Shown one piece after another: positions 22,030 to 33,689 of a DNA stretch of 64,000 nt. The DNA is taken from assembly GCA_030765065.1 (NCBI GenBank), contig CM060984.1, forward strand, positions 106,001,488 to 106,065,487, in the 5' to 3' direction. Position 1 is the first letter of the stretch; every line of letters begins with the position of its first letter. The position numbers were made by a program, and so were the translations under genes. The notes under the pieces were generated by a model. That model did not search any database, had not been told where the DNA came from, and saw nothing but the letters and a program-made list of their open reading frames with translations. Source of the DNA: Deroplatys truncata (Eukaryota > Arthropoda > Insecta > Mantodea > Mantidae).

Positions 22030-22450
22030 ACAGAAGAAATCTCAGAAATAGCTGGTGTCACAAAAGTTATTTGAAATAAATTAATGCGTTTTAAAGCTAT
22101 ATCTTTTGTGTCCTTCGTTGTAAACGCAAAATCTCTGATTGTTTACTAGTTATAAAAAATTCCCTCACGAATGAAGAGGACTTCATTGACTATTCCCAAA
22201 GCATTCAGACATATGTTCTATTAATTATGCAAACACCTTAAATAAATGTCATTTTAATTGAAACTGTTAATCATTTTTGAGAATATAAAACATTTTAAAA
22301 AGATTCGATGTAAAGAATTGTTTTGGGTGGGAAATTTTCTTAAAAAGCTTTGTGTTATGCCTTTGGCAGATACTGAACTGAAATATTAAGTTCGTTATTT
22401 ATCTGACATTTCGTTTTTGAGTTATAAAATACACAAATATACAACCACAC
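22030..22450 (-). repeat. Family B fragment (B1)
   Basis: Diverged minus-strand match to the left half of the complete B copies: GGGTGGGAAATTTTCTTAAAAAGC, then GGCAGATACTGAACTG and CGTTTTTGAGTTATA in the family order. Ends are lost. Confidence 0.6.
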
Positions 22451-22625
22451 AAATCCAATTTTCTAAGAACGCTTTTTTCTATCCTATATGCGATCCTGAT
22501 TTGCTGAAAGATGAAAAATATCGCGAATGGTTATTTATCTGTAAAGTTGAATCGCTATATGAAGTACGAGAATAAAGGATTCGTGAAGGATACTCAAAGT
22601 TAGTGCGCGTTTCTTCCTTAACTAC
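22451..22625. other. Unassigned stretch
   Basis: Nothing recognised. Confidence 0.3.
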
Positions 22626-22853
22626 GTGGTGGCACGGGCAGATTTTTTAAAATCTAGGGAACAGACAAAGTTACTGCATGCCACATTTATGTTAAAAAGT
22701 TTAAAAAAGTTTCCTCCAACCTGTAAGAGACTTAGGTGCTATATGCTTAAAAACAGGAGTATAGAAATCAACTGTAAATGTGATGTATCAAATATCTCAC
22801 AAACTGGGAGATCAGTGGCCGACAGAAGAAAGGAGCACTTTAAAAACTTTTAA
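22626..22853 (+). pseudogene. Possible GIY-YIG endonuclease relic (Penelope-like)
   Basis: A 75-codon plus-strand frame ends with CKCDVSNISQTGRSVADRRKEH. The pattern C-x-C followed by (I/Y)xQTGRS..xR.KEH is typical of GIY-YIG nuclease domains, such as those ending Penelope-like retroelements. In the intact family a Tyr-Ile-Gly precedes the QTGR block. Here it reads NIS, so the catalytic tyrosine is absent. No reverse transcriptase was found upstream. The similarity is short and could be chance. Confidence 0.35.
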
Positions 22854-24004
22854 ACTTAACCAGTTTTGTTGGTACATAATCGTTCTCTATGATCCCATAG
22901 AATGATTGGGTGAGTACTGAACTATTTCAAAATCTAGAAACTTAAATCGCTAGACGGAAGACAGCTATATCCCATCTGGCATTCATTAATTCATTAACGT
23001 TCTCATTGGTTGCTCTTGTCCAATGGCATTTCACTTATTTATAAACACAGGAATGTAGTTAAATTTCTTCCCACATTGCTCGAGAAGAAGACAGTCAAAG
23101 AAGTTGAAGAACGCACCAAGCGTCGACCAGGAAACAAAATACAAGATAATACAGTGGTGTGAACATTATTAGACTCAGGTTACCTTTTTACAGTAAAAGG
23201 ACTGTAAGTTCTGAGTTTGAAAATAATTTACAAAGGTCTAAATCAAATCAAAATATTATGTGGAACCCATCAGGCTATGCTGTAAATACGTATATTTCTC
23301 CAATAACAGTATTTCATTAGTGATTTTTCTTGGTGAAACATCAGTTTTCCAGCTCATAGCCTCAAAAATCTATATACAAAAACAAAGGTACACACCATAC
23401 AACAAATATCAAATATTCAATTTCCAGATATAACCTTGAACTTTAAAAATAATTCTGAGGTGAAAATTTACTGAAATTCTCATCTAAAATCTAGTTTTGG
23501 CAAACACTTCATTCAAGAAAAAGTCTGTCCAGTAGTACAGGATAACACTGACTTTGTGGTTTTGTTCTACTTTTTTCATAAATACAGTCATCTAATTCTG
23601 ATTTGTGGAAAATCATAGAGGCATTTTATCACACTAAAGTTTCAATATCTTGAAGACGGAACCTCAAGCAGAAAATAACCAAAACTTTGCTTTGAGTCAA
23701 ATAATTTTCGCATCTCTGTAACACTTATGTTCTTGCTAGTCGAGTATCGTTAATAATAAAATTGATAATATTGATAAGGCTGACAAAAATACTCCATTTA
23801 TTTAACCGGACATTTTGACTACTATTGACACAGTATTATTAAGCAACACTATTATTACTAATATTATTATTTGTTATTATTAATAACAATAATAATAGAT
23901 CCCAGTTTAGAAAAATATGCATTTTCCTACAGGCTAAGAAGTTATAGGGACAGAGAAAGATCCTTAACTAGATGGCAGGGTAAGCTTTAACATCTTGAAG
24001 TCGG
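22854..24004. other. Unassigned AT-rich stretch
   Basis: Nothing recognised apart from a run of ATT/AAT units at about 23,855-23,895. Confidence 0.4.
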
Positions 24005-24190
24005 AAGAGGCCATTGCGGGATCTCCTTGTTATTTATCGGAAAAAATGCGAGTAGTCAGTTGGGAAATCTAATATCATGCCTGTATGTTATCATGGTAGC
24101 TTTGGTTAAAGCAACCGGACGGAAACTGGAAGATCCATGATTAAAAGTCCGACTATGGTATTGTATTTTTTCAATCTGAGTCTGGCTTAC
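24005..24190 (+). repeat. Degraded S1 copy
   Basis: CGGGATCTCCTTGTTATTTA, ATCATGGTAGCTTTGGTTAAAGC and AGCAACCGGACGGAAACTGG follow the S1 order with many substitutions and short deletions in both A and B boxes. Confidence 0.65.
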
Positions 24191-26249
24191 ATTATGGCTA
24201 TTATTAATTTCAGCGCTGCAGGTAGTTAATAACTCACACATCCCTCTCCCGAAATAGTCGAATCGCTAATCTATTTCGGACCATTCCTTCGTTTCACACC
24301 GAGTATAGTATCGCTCAATGGTTCACGCTTTTCCCTTGGGTTTTATTGCAAGCCAGTCGCAGAGAGACATGTGGAATCTAGCATTGGTTAGATAAACTTT
24401 ATTGCGGTCTAGAGCAATGGCCCACTTTTTCTTCTCCCAAAGATACTACACCTCACTGCAAGGTAAAAATCCTCATGCCAGCGCCGGTTCAAAGCCGGGT
24501 TCCTCACACTGTAAACAGCTTTAGCAGCTCATCGTAGACAACTTTTGTGTTTCAGGTAAGGATATTCTCGGAAGCTACTTAACTGATTTTGATCCTTGTT
24601 TTACCATTGAAATTCAGTGGTCTTCATGATGGCGCATGCTATAAGACAGCTAATTTAAACCGTAATTATAAAACTAAGAAGGATTTACAAACCTTTAGTC
24701 TCAAAGTAGAAATACGACATAATAAAAGGTAATTAAAATGAGTTTGACTTTTGGTTGAGGATTCCATAAGCATGTACTTCATTGAAAATGGGATCATTAC
24801 TACACAGAGATTGCATGTACACATAAAAATAAAACAAAAGATAGATTGGATTACCTATATGGTTACAAATCCTGATGAAACATCACCTTTTCTTTTGTTT
24901 CCATATCACACAATTTTTCTTTAATCTTTATGAAAGTAATATTTCATATATATGTACATGTTTATTAGACAGAGAGCGAAAATTATGTCCAGCTTAGTAT
25001 CAGAAAGCATTTGACCGATATATTTATAATTAAAGAGTGAGAAAATTGTTTTTCTCAATGGTTACAGATTATATTCCATATCCAAAAATCTTAAACTGTA
25101 GGCTTTTAGAATAGGAATTTTCATATCAATCAATTTGCGCTATTTCGTTGAATATTTACGCCAGGTTACTGTGTATTGCTATAAATGTGAAACGTGTGGA
25201 GCCATTATGCTATTAAATAACTACGGAATCGAAGAGAAAGTAAAACATTTTAAAATTTCAAATACTGTGGTTATTTAAATATTCCTGGATCATTTGGATA
25301 ATTCTTTCACAGTTAAAAAATACTTGCAGATAAATCGTTTTCAGAAATTTGGAAGATTGAAAAGGGAGCTTAATAAGATCACGTAACATCCACTGATATA
25401 TAAGTTCCATTCCGTGAATATCAGGGAAGTTTTGGTTTGTTATCGTGAAGATTTTAAATCCTACACTGAGACCCGACCAAGCAATGAGGAAGCTGCGTAA
25501 CAATAACATTTAAAATTAGAACAAGTCGTTAATCGGCACCACTAGGACGCTGCGATAGTGATAGACATCACCGAGGACACTTATTCATGACTTTCAGATC
25601 GGCCAGAACTAGTCCTTTAGGTTTGTGCGCCTGAAGATGTGGCTAGTCTAACTCCTAGACCTACGTATATATAAAATAAGTCACTAGGTCACGAGATTAG
25701 TCCCTTAGTTCAGTCGGTAGTCCCGGTTTCGATTTCCGTCTGTGCTCAATACATTTTTCTTTAAAACAAAAAGGCTTCTCGATATAGCCTGAGTTGTTGT
25801 GTAAATATGAGCCTTACTGTGTGAGTTTTTACGATTCCGTATTAACCAATTCCACCATTAATGACATTTCATGAAAATCCTAGGTACGTGTGCCAAGATG
25901 TAATTATATGGCAGTTAAAGCAAGTATATAATTAGCCTAACTGTATGACACCATTAGGTTCCGCAAAGTAAGCAACATTAAAAAGAAATAACAAGGCATC
26001 CTGAGCATGATTTTATAGGAGCCAGTCGTTATTCCAATCCATCATCTCCTCTCCATTCCGCTTTAAGCGGGTCGCTTTAGGCTCTACAAAATTACAATTC
26101 TAAGGAGTTAAGGGAACGATTGAGCATAAAATACTTCTTGGATACAATTTCACAAAAATCCAGCCGTGAGACGCCGGGTAAGCAAAATAATATAATAATA
26201 AATTTATAACATTAAATTATTTATATGATACATACAATCATTTAAAAGA
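24191..26249. other. Largely unassigned 2-kb stretch
   Basis: Contains a CAG|GTAAGG junction at 24,555 (listed separately) and a weak tRNA-like fragment at 25,697-25,750 (TAGTTCAGTCGGTAG then GGTTTCGATTTCC). The 83-codon minus frame at 25,258-25,509 has no motif. Confidence 0.35.
24538..24561 (+). promoter_or_regulatory. Second candidate recursive splice site
   Basis: ACTTTTGTGTTTCAG|GTAAGG, with the junction between 24,555 and 24,556, on the same strand as the one at 20,167. The pyrimidine tract is shorter. No flanking exon is known. Confidence 0.25.
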
Positions 26250-26735
26250 TTATGGGAGGACATCTCGCGCACTGAGACCAACATTGATGTATTATGGTTA
26301 CCATCCCCCAGAGAAAGTGACAAGTGAAAGGCTGTATGCCACAGGCGGACAGGACACAGAGATGGGCAGAAGCTCCCAACAGTTCCAGGCTCGAAGACCC
26401 GTTCTCTGCTCGAGTTGCTTAATCAAGCAGCCACCTAGTGTCCAAGGAGAGCACGCTCTCGTCTGAGCAAGCATCCGCGCTATCTGTCCGGCACCGCCAT
26501 ACTCCATGAAACCTAGAAGCACACCTAAAAGATGAGAATCAAAGGGAATGAAAGGAAAATTATGGAAAGGAAATCGTGGTAGATGAGAAACCATATAGTA
26601 TTCACTTACAGACCAGGGAAGGCCAGAAAAACCCAAGGACAGAGTAAGCGGTCGACGCAATTCGAGCCCGTGACTCTCCAAATGCGAGCCTCACAAGTTA
26701 TCGCGCAGTCATCTCGCTCGATGGTATGCTATTAT
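26250..26735 (-). repeat. S2 tRNA-derived SINE, near full length
   Basis: On the minus strand the tRNA-like head lies at the right end (GGCTCGCATTTGGAGAGTCA, then GGGCTCGAATTG). The body includes CTACCACGATTTCCTTTCC. The tail contains GGTGTGCTTCTAGGTTTCAT and GCCGGACAGATAGCGCGGAT, which is shared with 42,105-42,430 and 50,497-50,735. The 127-codon minus frame across it is not conserved as protein in the sister copies. Confidence 0.75.
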
Positions 26736-27118
26736 ATATTATGAGTAAATTATAAATTATTTACAAAACTCACTTAGTTGTTGTTGTTTTGCCTCAACCT
26801 TAGAAATTATTTCGAAAACAATATGCCTCTGTTTGTATATTAACTGCAACAGTAAAATTTATATCGAAAAAGTAAATTTGAATAATGCATTTTAAGGATA
26901 CTGTCCCAGAAGCTCGGACCTCAATGAATTCATTATGTCATAAATGTCAAAGTAGCAATTCTGCTACATTTGCATCCTCATAATAACCAATTTAAAGTAA
27001 TAGGATTGTGTAAAATGTTCTTTTTGGTGCCAAATGTTTAAATTGATCCTTTGCTTCTTTCCGTTTTGAAGTTCCTCCCCTAGAGCAAGAAGAATGAATA
27101 TCTAATGTCTGTATTGGT
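26736..27118. other. Unassigned AT-rich stretch
   Basis: Nothing recognised. Confidence 0.35.
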
Positions 27119-27960
27119 TGAGGCAGTATTTTAACACTTAAATTGATTTAAGTCTAATTACATAATATATAAATTCAATAACAGCCCACCTTTAGCACTA
27201 TGTGCATGCAACAATATATACAAAGTGTATATTACAATCATTGTATATGTTTATATTATTGTATCCATATGTAATAATGTTATGTGACTATATTATGTAA
27301 TTTAATAATGTAGGAGCTGTGAGAATAATTGGTTCAAAGTTGCTGACAATGAGGTAACCTTGAGGAAATAATAAATTAGAAAGTTTAAATGCTACTAGTC
27401 ATTATTGGAGCAACAATAGTGTAAATTTTGAGACAGTTTAAAAATATCCAATCAACAACCAGAAAAAGCTTTAGTTAAATGAAGGCATTCTATTGTATTA
27501 TGAGTAGCCAATCAGAGAGTTGAAATACATAAATTTACAAGTTTAGGCGGTTAAAATCAGTTCAGTTGCTTGCAGACAGGCGAGATACGTCCTCGAGAGA
27601 TTTAATACGTATTCCTGTGAGACGAAAAATAATTTTACGTGTTAAAAGTGCACCACAACCCTGCTAAGAGAAACGTGTCTCTAACAATAATACTGACGCA
27701 GCCGAGGCAAACATAAATATAATATTTAAAGAAACAGTCAAATTACAAAGTGAATATTTTTTTTAACTTGGGGGTAAAGGCCACCTGAAAGTACACTTGG
27801 GGGCGAATTCTACCGGAAACCGGGTACTATACGTGTGGTTGCAACGAATTTCAAGTTCGGTTCCCCAACAGTTGAAATATAATACAACTCCTTCAATACA
27901 ACCTACTTCAAATTGACGCCCAAAGCGTGTTGTAAACAAGTTAGAACAAAACAACTACTT
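27119..27960 (+). repeat. LTR-like family C, copy C3 with leader
   Basis: Starts TGAGGCAGTATTTTAAC. Initiator TCAGT is at 27,562. Relative to C2 and C4, about 200 bases are missing at ~27,640, where the LTR-like part passes directly into AGTGCACCACAACCCTGC of the leader. The leader has two GGGGG-containing units and a TTCAAATTGACGCCCAAAG motif. Confidence 0.7.
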
Positions 27961-28479
27961 CATGGTAAGAGGTAGAGTTTTGTTATGACACTTATTTACA
28001 CGGTCTTTTATGATGCTCCTTGAAAAATCTTTGCATTTCAGTTCAGACATCTTTTTAAAGCTTTACATTGGTTGTCTGTCATCAAACAGATAACATGGCT
28101 GGGTTCCGTTTGATTTACATATTCATTGTTTGATTTATATTTTCACGTGTTTTCAACCATTTAAATCATAACGAGTATCGTGATTACTTACATAATCGTA
28201 AACCTCATTGCAAGATTTAAGGAGTGTCTTGTAAATTATAACGGTGCCTAATTGCTTCTCAAGTTGCATATCCTTAAGTGTAATCAGATTTTGCGCTGCC
28301 CTGTTTTGAAACCAAGCTTTGTAAACTTCAACATCAAGTAAGACATTGCCCTTATTAGAGATATTAAACACATTTTCTTGTAATGTAATCAAATCTAAAA
28401 TCTCCTTAAAGAGGACAAAAATGGCTTTGATTCAGAATTTAAGACTAGGGAGACGAAACTGCCTTCAGTAACTAAAGCA
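27961..28479. other. Unassigned stretch
   Basis: The minus frame 28,392-28,153 (79 codons) is not recognised. No repeat seen. Confidence 0.35.
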
Positions 28480-28752
28480 AAGCATCTCAAGTAGGCCACA
28501 ATGGGCTACTTTTGCTTCCAACGTGACCCCCTTTTTTGCAGGCTTTTTATATATAAAAAAAAGATCCCTTGTTTACCAGTTTATCATTGCTGTGTTTTAC
28601 TGTTGTCTTTTACCCCTTATTATCGCAATTACACAAATTACACACGCAGACTCATACACACCCATGCCCATGGCGGAACTCGAACCGCGACCCTCAGCTT
28701 GGCGGTGCGCCGAAGCTACAAACTCCAGCGACCACGGCTACGAGGGCCGGCA
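28480..28752 (-). repeat. S5 tRNA-derived SINE
   Basis: The minus strand begins CCGTGGTCGCTGGAG and carries a clear B box (GGTTCGAGTTCC) in GTCGCGGTTCGAGTTCCGCC. CATGGGCATGGGTGTGTATG follows. The tail AAGTAGCCCATTGTGGCCTA recurs at about 17,490. Confidence 0.6.
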
Positions 28753-28754
28753 CC

Positions 28755-29230
28755 CCTGAAGGAAGGAAGCAATTTAAGGAGAAGCCCGAGGATCGAACAG
28801 ATCCGGACGACGATGTGAGCTAGTACAATGGGGTCCCTAACGATTCCAACATGGAGCCAATTCTGGCGTTGGCTAGTTCTGCCTAAGCTACCCATAACAC
28901 GGGGATCCCGATACAATAGAGACAGCTCCCAGGAAGGGTACTCCAGCAATCGCACCAAATGCCAGGGGAAAATCTTTTCGAGCGCAAATTCTACCGCCCT
29001 GCCGCAGCAGACCAGCCGCTGTTGCCTGGTTCTATAATCCTGAAACAGATGAAAGGGAATAGTGGGAACAGGAAATGGACAGAAAATTGGTGGTAGAAAG
29101 GGAACCATCCCAGCATTTCCCATCCGGGAAATCACGAAAAACCTATAGTCAGAGTGGCCGGTACAACAGAACCTGAACCCGGGACCTCCCGAATGCGAGC
29201 CTTACACGTTACAGCGGAATCATCTCATTC
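28755..29230 (-). repeat. S2 tRNA-derived SINE, near full length
   Basis: Head at the right end (GGCTCGCATTCGGGAGGTCC, then GGGTTCAGGTTCTG), body CTACCACCAATTTTCTGTCC, and internal block TTGCGCTCGAAAAGATTTTC shared with 60,388. The left end matches 60,540-60,590. The 139-codon minus frame is incidental. Confidence 0.75.
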
Positions 29231-29854
29231 TTAACTCAATTAGGTCAAAAATGGACAGGAAACTCTGCATACAAAAGTTGTGGGGAATGCATCAACATAA
29301 ATATGTATGTTAAACCTAAGAACATATTTAAAAGCAAGTAAAACCGATGAATATTGTTATAAATTGTTTAAATCTACTTAAAGCAGATACATTTTCAGAC
29401 CCACAAGAATAAAATGAAGATTATCAGAAACAAAAGCAGTATTTTGATACAATTTGGTCTTTAAAATTTCTTTCCTGAGCGTTTCGCAAAATGTTTTATA
29501 CATTTATAGCTTTAGGAGAGACTTCCGTATTAGTTTGAGGTAATAAAGTCACCGAGGAGGAAAAGGGTTGTAAATAGGAACTTAAGGTTTCGCAGATATT
29601 GAACTACTTCCTCTAGAACAGGAATTCCTTTAGCTATCAAAGCGTTCGAGAACCGGGAGCTTCCCCTGGGATCTCTTGCGGAAGACGGGCTTTCATCTTT
29701 TATCTCCATTTTACCTGTTTCGTATGCTAATTTTGGTTTGCAATTTTGTAGCGGTATCGCAGCTATTTTATTGATACAGCAGGCAGGGAAAAGTAACAAG
29801 TTCTTTGCCTTATTTTCCATGGCGTACATAATAAGTTGCACAAATCTTATAGAA
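29231..29854. other. Unassigned stretch
   Basis: A 103-codon minus frame (29,841-29,530) has no motif that I recognise. Nothing else seen. Confidence 0.35.
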
Positions 29855-31160
29855 GGCTGGAAAGATAGAATCAGACGACTGAAAAATACAATTCAATAGC
29901 CGGGATTTGAACCACGGATCTCCTGGTCTCTGTCCAGTTGCTCTAACCACTGAGCTACCAGCTGATGCGCATTTTTACTTTCTCTACTACGTACAGTAAG
30001 TAGGGGAAGCATTGTATTCCACCCAAAAATTTGATACCGAGATTTCACCGGAAATACATGTTTTGAGACACTCTGAAACCAAAAAAAAAACATTTTTGGT
30101 AACATGTCCGTGTGTGTGTCTGTGTGTCTGTCTGTCTGTGTGTCTCTGTGTCTGTGTGTGTGTCTGTCTGTGAACAGCATAATTCAGAAACGAACAGTCG
30201 GATAAACACCAAACTTGGTATTTAGGTTCAGTATCTTCCAGATATGCGACACGAAGGTTTTCAAGAAAATTCCCACCCCAGATTACCCTTTACATGGAAG
30301 ATTTTTCGAAAAGTTTAATTTTCTCAAAAATGGTTCCAACGATTTTGATTAAAATATCATATGTTTAAGATATTTTCATGACAAATAAAATGTATATCTT
30401 GAATTTTCTGGGAATGTCTCCAAAAGTATTCTCCATTGTGAACGACTTTTCCATAATTGGTAAACCATAAGAGATAGACAAAATTGTACTACACAAAAAA
30501 TGTAGATCGCGTTAAAATACACAATTTAGGTCATATACATTTTTTTGTTGAGTGAACCATTTTCGAGATATTGCTTGTTATTCCCTTAAATTTTTCAATA
30601 CTTATTTTCTAAAATGGGAATTCGTTATTCATTTTTTGTCTTGGATATGCAAAGAGAATTAATCTGTGGCAAAGGGAATGGTGCTGCACCTAGCAACCAG
30701 CTATTAAGAGATATGTATGTGCTTAAAGGCTACTGTTTTTCTATATTGCCGTGGTAAATATATTTTCCCCTTACATCTACAAGAAAATTAGCAATAATAT
30801 AGAGTCTGCAAACGTTTATCTTGATTAACATGAAGTAGATGGAGAATAAGCGTTTGTAAAAATAGTTTGTACAAGAGTAGAGAAAGTCATGTGAGTTTAA
30901 CACATCAGATTTTTTCCGGTAAATCACACGGAGATCTCAAATTGAATCGAGATGACGTATCCCAATGGTAACTTACAATGTTGTAAGTAGTTTAGGTCCC
31001 GGCTTCATAATTTCAATCACTATTAGGTCAATTAAAGGAATTAATTGTGGACTTGTGTTGCACAAGTTTGGAAAGGTTGAATTTTTCAGTCGTCTAATTC
31101 TACCCTTCCAACATTGTCCAGCACACGGCTTGTGTGGAAGAACAATTAATTCCAATTAGC
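29855..31160 (-). repeat. S1 copy interrupted by a family B insertion
   Basis: The tRNA-like part is at 29,965-29,895 (minus; B box GGTTCAAATCC). The upstream module resumes at 30,909-31,045 after the inserted B element, and a 3' module in the opposite orientation closes it at 31,080-31,155. Joining the two halves recovers the S1 order seen at 1,240-1,290. Confidence 0.8.
29977..30908 (+). mobile_element. Family B element, complete copy (B2)
   Basis: 932 bp from ACTTTCTCTACTACG to ACACATCAG. It is flanked on both sides by ATTTTT (29,971-29,976 and 30,909-30,914). The uninterrupted S1 repeat at 1,264 has a single ATTTTT at this point, so ATTTTT is the duplicated target. A (TG)n/(TGTC)n run lies at 30,105-30,172. 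No coding frame of known type. The class is unknown: a non-autonomous DNA transposon is the simplest guess. Confidence 0.8.
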
Positions 31161-31429
31161 TCCTTATAGAAGGCGTCAGAAAGAATATATTTAGGAATAG
31201 ATACACAGGCTAAGCATCTCATCTATCTGGTTCCTAATTAGATAGGACTATTGTGAAAGCTCTCCGAGCTACTCTCAAACAATTATCATGGATCGAGGTT
31301 GTGATTACCGAAAATAAAGCTTTTGGCTGCGGAAAGTGAACAATACGGTGTTTAGCTATGCATCTCTTAACACTCTCAATATAATAAAAATGAGTAATAG
31401 ACTTAACGAACGAGATAATTCAGTCTATA
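31161..31429. other. Unassigned stretch
   Basis: Nothing recognised. Confidence 0.3.
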
Positions 31430-31565
31430 ACGTCTATGGCCAGCATTCGGGGGTTCCTGTTTAAACCCCCGGGGCCAACCATCTTGCGGAAGGTTTTATT
31501 GTGGTTTTCCTCGGTCACTAAACGAATGCTGGGTTGGAGAATTTGATCGACGATTTTTTTTTATC
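31430..31565 (+). repeat. S2-like SINE fragment
   Basis: GCATTCGGGGGTTCCTG, then GTGGTTTTCCTCGGTCAC and ACGAATGCTGGGTTGG follow the S2 head-body order. Strongly truncated. Confidence 0.45.
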
Positions 31566-31690
31566 ATCCCCTTCATTCACTACATTTCATCTCCTTATTC
31601 TTCAACGCAATACTTCTTCGCCCATCCTGATATACTATCCAGAGTTTGCTTGCTCCTCGACAGACTACTGATTCAAAGCATTTGCTTGTA

Positions 31691-32977
31691 CGAGGAGCAC
31701 TATTTATATTTTGAACCTCATAATTAAAACAAAGTAATTTCTGATTGAAAACTGCTTTATTATTTTTCAAAATATTCTCCTTTATGATCAATACACTTTT
31801 GCATCCTTTGAACCATTTGTCAAAAATTTATTCCAGTCTTCTTGAGACACCTGCAAAACATGGTTTTTGAAGGCATCAACGGCTTCTTCTGCCAACGAAA
31901 ATCGTATCCACGCAATTTATTCTTGATGTTCTGGAACAAAAACAAGTCACTGGATGCCAAATCAGGACTGTGTGGCGGATGACCCATCAATGCGATTCTT
32001 GAGCCATTAAAATACTCTGTTATTAGACGAGATGTGTGTGCGCTCGCATTGTCTTGATGAAGAACGATCCTACGGTTCTTGTTGGTTTTCCTTACTTCAC
32101 TGAAGACATCCGGCAAACAAATGGTTGTGTACCATTCGGCATTGACGTTTTACGTTTCTCTAAAGGTACTGTTGCCACATGGCCAATTTTGCTGAAAAAG
32201 CAGGCGACCATTTGCTTCGAAGTGCTTCGAGAGCGAACAACTTTTGTTGGATTTGCTTCATCTTGAAACACCCACACAGTCGACTGCTGTTTACGTTCCG
32301 GCTCATACACATAGATCCATGATTCGTCATCTGTTATAATCTTATATACGTCTTTTGAGGCACCGCCATTGTATTTCTTGAGCATTTTTGTACACCAATC
32401 GACACGAGTATCTTTTTGAGATTGCGTCAAATTATGTGGGATCCAACGTGAGCAAACCTTTTTCAAGGCTAAATAAAAATGAAATATTTTATATATGCTG
32501 GTGGAACTAATTCTTAGGGTTGCCTCAATCTCGGAGTATGTCTCATGACGATCTTTCATTATTAGGTTTTGCACAGCACCAATGTTTTCTGGCACAACAA
32601 CTGATTTTGGACGACCTTCACGAACTTTATCATTGAGCGAACCGCGGCCATGATTAAATTCGTTATACCAGCGTTTCACAGTGGCAAAGAATGGAGCTTT
32701 GTCGCCAAATGTGGAAGTTAGTTGATTGATGCACTCTTGTCTTGATAATCCACGTCGAAAGTCGTAATAAATCATTGCACGAACATTTCCACGAGTTAAT
32801 TCCATGTTTTTGTTGACACATAATTTTCGAGTTAGTGTAAACAAAACAAATAACGCTCTATTGACAAAATGTTTGAAGTAGATTGTGGTCAAAAATGTCA
32901 AACTTTCCATTGTAAACGTCAAATGCCACCTACAACATTCAGGTTGCCAAGGCTCAAAATATAAATAGTGCCCCTCG
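31691..32977 (-). mobile_element. mariner transposon, 1,287 bp, inactive
   Basis: Inverted ends CGAGGAGCACTATTTATA (left) and CGAGGGGCACTATTTATA (right end, reversed) match over ~28 bases. TA target duplications lie at 31,689-90 and 32,978-79. It has full mariner length with a transposase pseudogene on the minus strand. Confidence 0.92.
31740..32805 (-). pseudogene. mariner transposase pseudogene (DD34D type)
   Basis: The likely start is the ATG at 32,805 (MELTRGNVRAMIYYDFRRG). The longer in-frame extension to 32,922 is not mariner-like. An N-terminal helix-turn-helix is followed by the linker motif region. Catalytic Asp blocks are ITDDESWIY (first), HQDNASAHTSR (second) and HSPDLASSDLFLF (third), fitting the mariner DD34D arrangement. 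One base appears to be missing at about 32,150, so the C-terminal third continues in another frame from 32,116. Further shifts occur after DFRWQKK near 31,890, and the tail is found in yet another frame to ~31,740. Close to the SETMAR-like mariners common in insects. Not translatable as one protein. Confidence 0.9.
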
Positions 32978-32979
32978 TA

Positions 32980-33689
32980 TGTTTTTGGGGATGTAAACCC
33001 TACAGAGAGGCGGGTAATCCTTAAAGAAGAAGTTGCATTTTGAAGTTAATTTTACAAATAGAATATTAAAATTTTATCAAGTGTTTTGCCAGATACGGAA
33101 ACATGTGATATTAACTACCTATTGGAATAATTGAGAATACATACATTAAATCAACTGTGCATGTGTGCTTACATAAGGTTGCCATAAAATAAAATAGAGT
33201 AGTCAGGTTTATAATAAATATTGTATACGAAGTAATACGCAGAGAATTTGAAATATGCGACAAGCAAGGAAGACAAACATTACGCAATCTATATATTAAC
33301 TGCACAATAATTAATAATCAATGAAGAGCCCATTAATAAATGATAAGTCCTTAAGTGCCTCGTGACATAGAATTATTGTACTTACTGAGAAGAGTTTAAA
33401 ACGGATGGCCAATACAAGCTACCTGGAGGCAAACGACTTTCGATATACACATCTCAAGCAGCAGTTTTGCCCTTGCTACACCAAAACAACTTAGTTCTGA
33501 GTGACTCAGCACCAGCAAGCAAGAGCTCACAAGCAAAAAAGGAGGGGTACGGAGCTCTGCTATAGCTACATACGGCTGAAAGCAAATGCAGCACCAGCCA
33601 GCATATTACCTCCAAAACGCTTATGTGTTGCATCCATATGGATTTCTCTACCCATTCCTGAATTTTCTATCCTCACAAAAGCTTATTGT
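32980..33689. other. Unassigned stretch
   Basis: Nothing recognised. Confidence 0.35.

Noticed and set aside
30105-30172. CRISPR-like or regulatory tandem array
   Set aside because: It is a simple TG/TGTC microsatellite inside family B.
32806-32922. N-terminal extension of the mariner transposase from the upstream ATG
   Set aside because: The added 39 residues do not resemble mariner. The ATG at 32,805 gives the usual start.
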